A stretch of 64,000 nucleotides of DNA, from assembly GCA_037440065.1 (NCBI GenBank), contig JBBIUV010000015.1:496001-560000 (forward strand), in the 5' to 3' direction. The position numbers and the translations under genes were made by a program. The notes beneath the pieces are model-generated. The model was given only the letters and a program-made list of their open reading frames with translations. It had not been told where the DNA came from and made no database searches. The stretch is from UBA1563 sp037440065 (lineage in GTDB: Bacteria > Bacteroidota > Ignavibacteria > Ignavibacteriales > Ignavibacteriaceae). This document shows positions 1 through 7,646 of the stretch, in pieces (the first letter of the stretch is position 1; each line of letters opens with the position of its first letter).

Positions 1-496
1 TTGTAAGTGTTGTCAGCCGGTTTGCCTGACTAAATGCTTTCGGATTAAAAGCGGAAAGAATATCCATTAAAAGTTTTATACTTCCCTTTAAAGTTTTTTG
101 GAGAAGTTCTTTTTCAGCGGTTATCAGCGCGTATTGATTTAACGCATCATTTAAGGCGTCAACAAGTACATCGTTCGGACACGGTTTGGTCAATAACCGG
201 AAGATGCTTCCCTTATTAACGGCGGTAATAGCGGTGTTGGTGTCGGCATAACCGGTGAGCATAATTCTTACGGTGTTGGGAGAATATTTTTTTACTTCCG
301 AAAGAAACGTATTTCCATCAATGCCGGGCATTTTGAAATCTGACAAAACAACCGCAAAAGAATCCTGCTTTGTAAATAATTTTATCGCTTCAACAGGGTC
401 ACTGCTGGTTGTTATGTTAAACTTTATACGGAGCGTCCGTTTATAGCTCGAAAGAATATTTTCATCGTCATCAACTAAAAGAATTTTATTGTTCAT
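1..496 (-). CDS. Response regulator, partial (3' end beyond the left edge)
   Basis: Reading leftward from the ATG at 496, the protein opens MNNKILLVDDDENILSSYKR, a receiver domain with the acidic pair DDD near residues 9-11, the phospho-acceptor in the stretch VVLSDFKMPGIDG, the switch region MLTGYAD and the conserved lysine in LTKPC. After the receiver the text LLMDILSAFNPKAFSQANR is the linker typical of receivers that carry a C-terminal HD-type output domain, but that domain lies outside the window, so the output is inferred. The start overlaps the stop of the HDOD regulator gene by 11 nt and has GGAG nine bases upstream, so translational coupling is likely. It is the last visible gene of the operon with the HDOD regulator and the hybrid kinase. 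Confidence 0.85.
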   Translation of the reverse strand, partial: MNNKILLVDDDENILSSYKRTLRIKFNITTSSDPVEAIKLFTKQDSFAVVLSDFKMPGIDGNTFLSEVKKYSPNTVRIMLTGYADTNTAITAVNKGSIFRLLTKPCPNDVLVDALNDALNQYALITAEKELLQKTLKGSIKLLMDILSAFNPKAFSQANRLTTLT

Positions 497-1661
497 TGTT
501 GAAGTCTCCATTCTCAAATTTTTTACAAATATTTTTTACAAGCTTGTTCTCCGGATAAAGATCACGCAAAGGATAAGGATCAAATTTATCTGGATTAACA
601 AGCATGTTCGCCAGATGGACAGCCGACATAGGTGAAGCTTCAATGTCTTCTTGTTTTAGAGGAACATCATGGAATGCGGCGATCTCTAAAATTGGAACCG
701 GTAAACCCCACAACCCGAGTAGATAAGCGCCAACCTCAGAGTGAGAAGTTTCAAAAAGTTGATACTCTGCCTCAACAAAAGATATTTTATTATCAGCCAT
801 CTGTTTATGAATTTTTTCTGTGTAGTCTGGAGTTTGCAGTAGAACTAATTTGCCGATGTCGTGAATAAGTCCGCCTAAAAAAGTAGTATCCAAAACACTT
901 TTATCATAAATCTCGGTCCGAATGATCTTTCTTGCAAGTTCACCAACACGGTAACTGTGCTGAAAAACTCTCTCTGCAAAAAATTTATTGTAATCGTTAA
1001 AGCTTAATGAAGAAAATATTTTTACGTAAAGCGCTAACGATTTAATGGTTTCAAATCCCAAAAAACTTACTGCATAAACCGGATCGGTAATTTTTTGTGA
1101 AACTCCGAAGAAAGCCGAATTAACCAACTGCAAAATCTTTGTTGTCATGGCAACATCTTTTGAAATGATCTCTCCAACACCTTTAATTGAAGCCGAAGAA
1201 GAATTTATCTCTTTTTGAAGTTTAACATAAATATCAGGTAGTGTTGGAATATTTGAGATACCGGAAATAAGTTTCAACATCTTTTCATTGTTCACAAAAT
1301 CACGGAGCCTGCTTATACGTTCTATTGATTCTTTTAAAGTTGCAGCATCGCAAGGTTTTGATAAAAACTGATGGGCCACATTGGGAAGATTAAGAATCGA
1401 TTCTTTTTCAGTGTAACCGGAAAGAATGATTCTTACAACATTCGGGTAAAGTTCTTTTATTTTTGTGAAGAGGTGAAGCCCGTCTATTTTGGGCATGCGC
1501 ATGTCGGAGACAACTACATCAAATTTGTTTGCAGCTAATAATTGTAAAGCCTCTTCACCGCTGTTGCAAAAAGACATGTTCCAATCTTTACGGAAAGGAT
1601 ACAGCATCCGCTGTAATCCTTGAATGATATTTATTTCGTCGTCTACAAAAATTATGTTCAT
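486..1661 (-). CDS. Response regulator with HDOD output domain
   Basis: About 391 residues. An N-terminal receiver (residues 1-120; VDDE acidic cluster, VVVSDMRMPKIDG phospho-acceptor site, ILSGYTE, FLSKPCD) is followed by an HDOD domain (roughly 140-340) with the family pattern ISNIPTLPDIYVKLQ, ILQLVNSAFFG and the HD-like GGLIHDIGKLVLLQ. HDOD proteins are HD-GYP relatives that usually lack phosphodiesterase activity and work as signalling platforms; that is family knowledge, not visible here. I chose the ATG at 1661 (MNIIFVDDE) over an upstream TTG at 1673 because it gives a standard receiver start and avoids overlapping the kinase stop at 1670. The gene lies 8 nt behind the hybrid kinase, with the partial receiver protein after it. 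The three probably form one phosphorelay. Confidence 0.88.
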   Translation of the reverse strand: MNIIFVDDEINIIQGLQRMLYPFRKDWNMSFCNSGEEALQLLAANKFDVVVSDMRMPKIDGLHLFTKIKELYPNVVRIILSGYTEKESILNLPNVAHQFLSKPCDAATLKESIERISRLRDFVNNEKMLKLISGISNIPTLPDIYVKLQKEINSSSASIKGVGEIISKDVAMTTKILQLVNSAFFGVSQKITDPVYAVSFLGFETIKSLALYVKIFSSLSFNDYNKFFAERVFQHSYRVGELARKIIRTEIYDKSVLDTTFLGGLIHDIGKLVLLQTPDYTEKIHKQMADNKISFVEAEYQLFETSHSEVGAYLLGLWGLPVPILEIAAFHDVPLKQEDIEASPMSAVHLANMLVNPDKFDPYPLRDLYPENKLVKNICKKFENGDFNNEQ

Positions 1662-1669
1662 TGCTCTGT

Positions 1670-4600
1670 TCAAGAAATTGGTAAGTGAATTATGAAAGTG
1701 GCGCCGTTTCCGTAAACCGATTCTACGGTAATGCTGCCTTTGTGTTTATTAACAATAATATCATGCGCAATTGAAAGTCCCTGTCCGGTTCCTTTTCCAA
1801 CTTCTTTCGTCGTGAAGAAGGGATCAAAAATTCTGCTCAAGTTTTCTTGCTTGATGCCTGTTCCGGTATCACTGATACGCAGTTCAACTGATTTTGAGTT
1901 TGACTTTGTTTCAATAATGATTTTTCCTTTCAATCCTGAATCCTTTTCATTCGAAAGTTGAATTGCGTGCACGGCGTTGATAATTAAGTTCAGGATCACC
2001 TGGTTAATTTCATCGGGGATGCATGAAATGTGGGGAAGATTCGGATCAAGTTTCATTTCAAGATCGGCAACATATTTCCATTCGTTCTTAGAGATCGCCG
2101 CGGTAACTTGAATCCCGTGATTCAGATCAGAAAAAGTTTTTTCTCTCTGTTCGGGGTGAGCGAAATCTTTCATCGCGGATATAATTTTACTAACACGTTC
2201 AATTCCGACTTGCGTTTGTTCAATTGCAGAAGGAATTTCGCTGATGAAATAAGGGATGTCGAAATCTTCCTGAATTTTTCTGATCGCTTTAATTATTTCA
2301 ACAAAATCTTTGAACGCTGCGGAATCTTTTACCGATTCGTTAATTGAAGTGAGCAGAGTTGTAAAAGATTGGAAGGCGTCTTTAAGGAAATTCGTGTTGT
2401 CGCTGATGTACTGCATCGGAGTATTTATTTCATGCGCTATCCCCGCAGCCAATCGCCCGATCGATTCCATTTTTTGTGAAAGTGAAAGCTGCTTTTCAAT
2501 TTTCAGGCGCTCGGTCATATCACGAATAATGTAAACGAATCCGCGCACTTTTCCTTTCTGATCACGCAGAACATTTGAGTTGATTGAAATGGTAAGTTTC
2601 TTTCCACTGCGTGAAAGAAGCGTTAAATAGTCGTTGATATGTTCTTCTTGTGCATGGTCGTTATAACCGTTTGGAGATTTATCGGTTTCCTTTTGCGGTT
2701 GTTCATTTTTATGAAATTCAAGAACAGAAAAAACGGATTTACCCAACAACCACTTTTGCTCTACCCCGATGATATCTTCGGCGGCGTTGTTCACCAGATT
2801 AATTTTATCTTCAAGATCGGTTGTAATAACGCCGTCGGTGATGCTTCGTAATGTTACGCTTAATTCTTCTTTTTCCGATTGCAGTGCTTCTTCAGCTCTT
2901 TTTCTTTCAACAGCATTAATAATAATATCGGCAATAGTTGGCAGCTGATCCAAATCTTCTTCGTTCCATTTATTTTCTGTCTCCAGTCGTTCGTAGCCCA
3001 TAAATCCCTTTAGACGTGACCCATAAACCATTGGAACAAGGATTAGTGATTTGGTCCCTTCGAACATATGTTTCTGTTCATCTGAAATTTCATCTAAGTT
3101 TTTTAATTCGAAATGAGGAAGATGGAGCACTTCAAAGGTAGAAAGTTTTTCCGTTATCCAGGAAAAGAGTGAGACGGGAACGTTTCTAAATCCACCCGAT
3201 TTAAATTCAATAATTTGTTCCGTCCATTCAAATGTTTTATCAACAAGCAATCCGTCAGCCGAAAACAAAAAGAGATAACTGCGTTGAACATTAAGAAAAA
3301 CACCGATGCTTCTGATTGTATCATTAATACCGTTATCGATTTCATCCGAAGCGTAATGAATAAAGTTTGAAGAAATGGTAGTGACCATTTTTTCAAGTCT
3401 AATTCTTCTATTGAGCGCTTCTTCCATTTTTAATTGTTCTTTAAAGAGTAGCGCATTTTCCAGAACGATCGCCAACTGTTCCCCGATCATCGTGAAGAGT
3501 TCAATATCAGAGTTTGTAAAACTGTTACTCGCAACGGTATTGTCTAACCGCAAAACGCCGGCAACTTTCTGTCTGCTTTTAATCGGGACTGCAACGGTAG
3601 ATTTTATTTCCAACCGCTCGATATATTCAACCGGAAGAAGTTTAGTTTTCGTGCAGTCGTTTATTATTATCGGACGCTCTTCTTTAAAACAAATTTCATT
3701 AAACTTTGAAGCCATCGTTGTTGAAGCTGAAACGTCATCCAGCTGATTTGCCTCAACAAGAATATCTAATTTCGGATCGTGGAGAAAGAGACTTGCACGA
3801 TGCACACCGCGGTCACCTAAATATTGGGGAATAACTTCATAGACTCTCGAGAAAACTTTATTCAAATCCATAGTGGATTGAAATGTTTCATTCAGTGCTT
3901 TTAATAGTTGAAGCTTTGTAATTTTATCTTTCAGAGCTTCTTCTGCATTAATCCGTTCGGTTACATCACGAGAGATACCAACAATTCCGGTGATCTTTCC
4001 CTTCTTATCAAAGATCGGAACTTTTGTTGCAGAGATCCATTTTCCACTCCCATCGCTCTTCACCATTTTTTCAACTTTGTCGATCAACGGAATTCCCGAC
4101 TCCATCATTTTCTGTTCATCGCGCAAAGTTGTCTCGGCAAAATCTTTGGGGAAGAAGTCTGCATCGGTTTTGCCAATGGCATCTTTCGGTGATTGCAATT
4201 CGAGCAATTTCGCCTGCGCCTGGTTGATGCGAATAAAACGGCTCTGGTTATCTTTGAAATAAATAATATCGGGAATATTACTCAACAAACTGTGGAGCAG
4301 GTTTTTTTCATAAGCGAGTTGCCGCTCGGTTTCTTTCCGTTCGGTTATATCGTTAATAATTCCAACAACGCCTCCCGGATGATTATCGTACCGCATAAAC
4401 GTGGCGAGATTAAAAATTACATCGTGCGCAGTTCCGTCTTTATATTTTATACGTGCTTCAAAAGTGTTGTGTCCGGGTTCGTGGTAAAGCGATTCGGTAA
4501 TTAGGGAATATCTTTCTTCTGCTTCTTTGGAGACGAAGTCGATAATGTTGGTAGACTTAACTAAAGGTTCCGGCAACCCGATATTTTTTTCAAAAACCGT

Positions 4601-5104
4601 ATTCACTCCCAAATAGAAACCGTTAATATCTTTGTAGAAAACGGGATTAGGAATTGCATTGATCAAGACTTGAAGAAAGGTGAGCTGATTCATCAAAAGA
4701 TCATCAGATTCATTAATTCTTGCTTTTTTATTACATTCTTTTGACGACTTTTCAATTGCCGAAAGAAGTTTTGGTAAATCATCTTTAGACACAAAATCAG
4801 CGGCACCTTTTGCAAGCGATTCGAGCACCACTTTTTTAGATACTTTTTTTGAAACAAAAATGAATGGAGTATCGGGTCGTTTTTCTTTTGCAAGCTGCAA
4901 TGCCGCTAATCCGCCAACTTTTGGAAGGTGATATTCAGAAAGGATCAACTGACAATGATTTGATTCCAGGGCACTCATGAAAGAGGCTTTATCAAACACA
5001 TGTGTAGTCTTGCAATCGATCTTACTCTCTGTTAAAAATTTAGTAAGCAGATCGGCATTCTCTGAATTCTGCTCCAGCACAAGAATGTTCGGCTTTTTAT
5101 TCAT
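1670..5104 (-). CDS. Multi-sensor hybrid histidine kinase (REC-PAS-PAS-GAF-GAF-PAS-HisKA-HATPase)
   Basis: 1144 residues with no signal peptide or membrane segment, so probably cytoplasmic. Domain order: an N-terminal receiver-like module (1-120; note SEYHLP at the phospho-acceptor position, Glu-Tyr in place of the usual Asp-x, so phosphorylation there is doubtful), PAS (about 145-260), PAS with PAC (about 270-395), GAF (about 410-565), a second GAF (about 575-745), PAS (about 750-880), then the dimerisation domain with the phospho-accepting histidine in GIAHEINTPM near residue 888 and an HATPase with NLIINAVHAI (N box), DTGTGIK and GTGQGLS (G boxes). The H box and catalytic core resemble kinases that signal to separate regulators. 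It is first in an operon with two receiver proteins, its likely partners. An imperfect palindrome lies just upstream of the start. Confidence 0.9.
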   Translation of the reverse strand: MNKKPNILVLEQNSENADLLTKFLTESKIDCKTTHVFDKASFMSALESNHCQLILSEYHLPKVGGLAALQLAKEKRPDTPFIFVSKKVSKKVVLESLAKGAADFVSKDDLPKLLSAIEKSSKECNKKARINESDDLLMNQLTFLQVLINAIPNPVFYKDINGFYLGVNTVFEKNIGLPEPLVKSTNIIDFVSKEAEERYSLITESLYHEPGHNTFEARIKYKDGTAHDVIFNLATFMRYDNHPGGVVGIINDITERKETERQLAYEKNLLHSLLSNIPDIIYFKDNQSRFIRINQAQAKLLELQSPKDAIGKTDADFFPKDFAETTLRDEQKMMESGIPLIDKVEKMVKSDGSGKWISATKVPIFDKKGKITGIVGISRDVTERINAEEALKDKITKLQLLKALNETFQSTMDLNKVFSRVYEVIPQYLGDRGVHRASLFLHDPKLDILVEANQLDDVSASTTMASKFNEICFKEERPIIINDCTKTKLLPVEYIERLEIKSTVAVPIKSRQKVAGVLRLDNTVASNSFTNSDIELFTMIGEQLAIVLENALLFKEQLKMEEALNRRIRLEKMVTTISSNFIHYASDEIDNGINDTIRSIGVFLNVQRSYLFLFSADGLLVDKTFEWTEQIIEFKSGGFRNVPVSLFSWITEKLSTFEVLHLPHFELKNLDEISDEQKHMFEGTKSLILVPMVYGSRLKGFMGYERLETENKWNEEDLDQLPTIADIIINAVERKRAEEALQSEKEELSVTLRSITDGVITTDLEDKINLVNNAAEDIIGVEQKWLLGKSVFSVLEFHKNEQPQKETDKSPNGYNDHAQEEHINDYLTLLSRSGKKLTISINSNVLRDQKGKVRGFVYIIRDMTERLKIEKQLSLSQKMESIGRLAAGIAHEINTPMQYISDNTNFLKDAFQSFTTLLTSINESVKDSAAFKDFVEIIKAIRKIQEDFDIPYFISEIPSAIEQTQVGIERVSKIISAMKDFAHPEQREKTFSDLNHGIQVTAAISKNEWKYVADLEMKLDPNLPHISCIPDEINQVILNLIINAVHAIQLSNEKDSGLKGKIIIETKSNSKSVELRISDTGTGIKQENLSRIFDPFFTTKEVGKGTGQGLSIAHDIIVNKHKGSITVESVYGNGATFIIHLPIS

Positions 5105-5121
5105 TGAAAAGGGATTATACT

Positions 5122-5155
5122 ATAGTAATTGAATAGTTTTTCTATACGTTACTAT
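5122..5155. repeat. Imperfect inverted repeat upstream of the hybrid kinase gene
   Basis: ATAGTAA (5122-5128) pairs with TTACTAT (5149-5155) and an inner ATAG pairs with CTAT (5142-5145), leaving a T5 loop and a small internal mismatch. It lies 18-51 bp upstream of the hybrid kinase start. No T tract follows on the minus strand where a terminator for the NtrC-type gene would need one, so an operator or a leader hairpin is more likely. Function is inferred. Confidence 0.35.
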
Positions 5156-5281
5156 CGAAGAAAAATATATTTATTTGAGAGAAAAGGGGGTGAAATGACT
5201 ATTTGAAGTTTAACCGGATCTGAAGCAATTTTTATTGTTTCCTTTAACCGGTCTTATTGAAATATGATTTTTGAACAGAGA

Positions 5282-6673
5282 TTATTGAATGCTCTTGGTA
5301 ACCTCAATTCCCAGTTGTTCCATGCGGTAGCGCAGTTTTGAGCGAGAAAGTCCCAGAACTTTTGCCGCTTTAACCTGGTTTCCATTCGTAATTTTAAGGG
5401 TTTTTTGGATAAGGTCTTTTAAAACGAGGTCAATCTTAATTCCTTTTGCCGGAATTTTTAAAATGAATTTGTCGTCTTCGCTTACTTTGCCCGCTTCGTT
5501 TTCAAAAATAAATCCGAAATGAGATTCTTTAAGTTCTTCGTCATCGGTTAGTAAGATAACCCTTTCCATCACGTTTCTAAGTTCGCGGATATTTCCCTTC
5601 CATGCATATTTCTGGAACATCGAAATTACATCGGGAGAAATAAGTTCAATTTTTTTATTGAACTTAACACAAAATTCTTTTAAGAAAGAGTAAGCTAAAA
5701 TCGGGATATCCTCTTTTCTCTCTCGTAACGGGGGAATTGTAATTTTGGCAACATTTAACCGGTAAAACAAATCTTCGCGGAAGGTTCCGTTCTTAACTTC
5801 TTCCTGAAGGTTTTTATTTGTCGCAGCAAGTACTCGAACATCAACGGAAGTTTCCTTCTCTGCGCCGAGGCGATAAAATTTCTTTTCCTGCAATACGCGC
5901 AATAATTTAGCTTGAAGGTCCAAAGATAGTTCGCCGATCTCATCCAAAAGAATCGTTCCGCCGTTGGCAAGTTCAAATTTACCCAGTTTGGTTTTTAATG
6001 ATGCGCCGGTAAAAGCTCCTTTTTCATGACCGAATAACTCGCTTTCCGCCAATTCTTTAGGAATAGTGGCGCAGTTGATCTGAATAAAAACGGAATCTTT
6101 TCTTAAACTATTTTGATGAATGAATTTAGCGAATACTTCTTTTCCGGTTCCGCTTTCTCCTTCGATCAATATTGTAGTGTCGGGACTTTTTGCCAATTTT
6201 TCGGCAGAATTCAGCACCCGCAATATTTTTGTGTTTTTTCCGAAAAATTCTTTTGAGAGTTCATTTTCTTTTAGAAGACTGTGCAACTTTACTACTTCAG
6301 CTTTAAGGGTAACATTCTCCAATGCTTTATTGAGAACAAGTTTTAGCTGCTCAAGGTCAATGGGCTTTAGCATAAAATCGAATGCGCCTGACTTCATCGC
6401 AGAAACGGCAATGTTCACATCGGCATAACCGGTGATCATTATTACGGGAATGTGAGAGTATTTTTTGTGAAAGATTTTCTGGAGTTCCAATCCGTTATGT
6501 GAAGTGAGATAAATATCGAGCAGAATAACATCAGGATCAAATTCCTCAACTTTTTCAACTGCTTCTTCGGCTTGCATGCAGACTTGAACATCATATCCAA
6601 GTTTTGTAAGTACTTTATTAAGCGAAAGTCCAACAAGGTTGTCGTCGTCAATAATAAGAATTTTAAATTTCAT
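5282..6673 (-). CDS. Sigma-54-dependent response regulator (NtrC family)
   Basis: About 463 residues from the ATG at 6673 (MKFKILIIDDDN); an ATG two codons upstream is equally possible. Receiver domain 1-120 with IDDD and phospho-acceptor Asp in DVILLDIY; AAA+ domain about 140-375 with Walker A GESGTGKE, the sigma-54 contact motif ESELFGHEKGAFTGA, Walker B GGTILLDEIGEL and an arginine-finger region FREDLFYRLNV; C-terminal Fis-type helix-turn-helix about 415-455 (NGNQVKAAKVLGLSRSKLRYRM). It activates RNA polymerase carrying sigma-54 at GG/GC promoters. It overlaps the 3' end of the kinase gene by 11 nt, so the pair is coupled. With a soluble kinase partner and a flagellar locus next door it resembles FlgR/FleR-type flagellar activators, but I found no -24/-12 promoter in the locus, so the target set is unknown. 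Confidence 0.92.
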   Translation of the reverse strand: MKFKILIIDDDNLVGLSLNKVLTKLGYDVQVCMQAEEAVEKVEEFDPDVILLDIYLTSHNGLELQKIFHKKYSHIPVIMITGYADVNIAVSAMKSGAFDFMLKPIDLEQLKLVLNKALENVTLKAEVVKLHSLLKENELSKEFFGKNTKILRVLNSAEKLAKSPDTTILIEGESGTGKEVFAKFIHQNSLRKDSVFIQINCATIPKELAESELFGHEKGAFTGASLKTKLGKFELANGGTILLDEIGELSLDLQAKLLRVLQEKKFYRLGAEKETSVDVRVLAATNKNLQEEVKNGTFREDLFYRLNVAKITIPPLRERKEDIPILAYSFLKEFCVKFNKKIELISPDVISMFQKYAWKGNIRELRNVMERVILLTDDEELKESHFGFIFENEAGKVSEDDKFILKIPAKGIKIDLVLKDLIQKTLKITNGNQVKAAKVLGLSRSKLRYRMEQLGIEVTKSIQ

Positions 6674-7373
6674 TTTCATTTTCCGCAGAATTTGGTTTAA
6701 ATAGTATCCTGAATGTTGTTCCTTTGCCCACCTGACTATCGAAGTTGATTTCGGCATTAAGTTCATTCGCAAGGGATTGGCAAATACTTAATCCAAGCCC
6801 GGTTCCTTTAATTTTTTTTGTAAAAAAATCCGTAAAAATTTCTTTTTTATCTTCCTCACTTATCCCGATTCCCGAATCTTCTACTTCCCAACAGATGTTT
6901 TGAGCTTTATCGGTAAAAACTCTGACGGTTATTTTATCCTTCTCTTTACAAGCTTCAACTGCATTAGTCATAAGATTAAGATAAATTTGAAGAAGTTTAT
7001 TCGCATCGCACTTAATGTTGGGAATATTTGTTGCATACTCCCTTTTCATCAAAATATTTTTACGTGAAGCCTCAACTTCAACGATGTCAAAAGCATAATC
7101 TGAAATTTGTGTAAGAGAACAGAGTTTTTCATCCTTTGTATTCGGGCGTGAAAAAAAGAGCAAATTATCTACGAGTGATTGAATCCTAAAGAGAGCCTGC
7201 GACGAATTTTCAATTGTTCCGATCAAATCCTCCGAAAGTTCGTCTCTATGCATGTTAAGATAATCCAGGCTTAGTTTAACAACCGAAAGTGGATTGCGTA
7301 TTTCGTGAAGAAGGGTAGCAGTAATTTTTCCTAAAATATGTAATCGGTTTTCGAATATTAAATTCTCAGACAT
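6663..7373 (-). CDS. Small soluble histidine kinase (NtrB/FlgS-like)
   Basis: 236 residues consisting almost only of a dimerisation domain (H box LLHEIRNPLSVVKLSL near residue 20) and an HATPase with N box LMTNAVEAC, DSGIGIS and TGLGLSIC. There is no transmembrane segment and no PAS domain, so it must sense through protein contact or through its short N-terminus. The C-terminus overlaps the start of the sigma-54 activator, which makes that protein its cognate regulator. Kinases of this stripped-down type paired with NtrC-like activators include flagellar checkpoint kinases; assignment to that role here rests only on the neighbouring flagellar locus. Confidence 0.88.
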   Translation of the reverse strand: MSENLIFENRLHILGKITATLLHEIRNPLSVVKLSLDYLNMHRDELSEDLIGTIENSSQALFRIQSLVDNLLFFSRPNTKDEKLCSLTQISDYAFDIVEVEASRKNILMKREYATNIPNIKCDANKLLQIYLNLMTNAVEACKEKDKITVRVFTDKAQNICWEVEDSGIGISEEDKKEIFTDFFTKKIKGTGLGLSICQSLANELNAEINFDSQVGKGTTFRILFKPNSAENENEI

Positions 7374-7440
7374 GTAGCACCTTATATGACCTGTACAATT
7401 TCAATTTGCTAAGCGGTTGATGAAAAGTAAAACTTTATGC

Positions 7441-7454
7441 GATTAATTTTAATC
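7441..7454. repeat. Small inverted repeat in the divergent promoter region
   Basis: GATTAA and TTAATC flank a TT spacer. It lies in the 273-bp gap between the divergent kinase and the first gene of the flagellar/glycan cluster, 68 bp upstream of the kinase start. It could be an operator. In DNA this AT-rich, chance is a real alternative. Confidence 0.25.
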
Positions 7455-7546
7455 AATCGAACATTAATTTGCAAATAATCTCTCTTTGTGCAACAACATT
7501 TTAAATTTAAATCGTATTAATTTACCAAACATAACGATCGATTGAG

Positions 7547-7574
7547 AAGGTTAATTGAACTCTTAAGGTTAATT
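7547..7574 (+). repeat. Direct repeat AAGGTTAATT, 18-bp period
   Basis: Two exact copies of AAGGTTAATT start at 7547 and 7565. The second overlaps the -35 region of the proposed sigma-28 promoter of the downstream gene, so a bound protein there would affect that promoter. Seen in sequence; binding is inference. Confidence 0.35.
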
Positions 7575-7595
7575 AATTTCAATTCTGTTCGATAA
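7569..7595 (+). promoter_or_regulatory. Candidate sigma-28 (FliA) promoter of the flagellar/glycan cluster
   Basis: TTAA at 7569-7572, a 15-bp spacer and TTCGATAA at 7588-7595 match the sigma-28 consensus TAAA-N15-GCCGATAA at 3 of 4 and 6 of 8 positions. It lies about 50 bp upstream of the start at 7647. The same architecture occurs before flagellin at 23493-23519, which supports the call. Confidence 0.5.
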
Positions 7596-7646
7596 TAAAC
7601 TGAAATCAGTGTAGTGTCCTCATCAACAGTTGTAAAAATGCATTAA

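Noticed and set aside
3375..3746. 123-codon plus-strand ORF opposite the hybrid kinase
   Set aside because: Fully antisense to well-defined GAF-domain coding sequence, with no recognisable domain or start signal.
5209..5253. Two copies of TTTAACCGG in the gap after the sigma-54 activator gene
   Set aside because: Short direct repeat without symmetry, promoter context or a further copy; probably chance.
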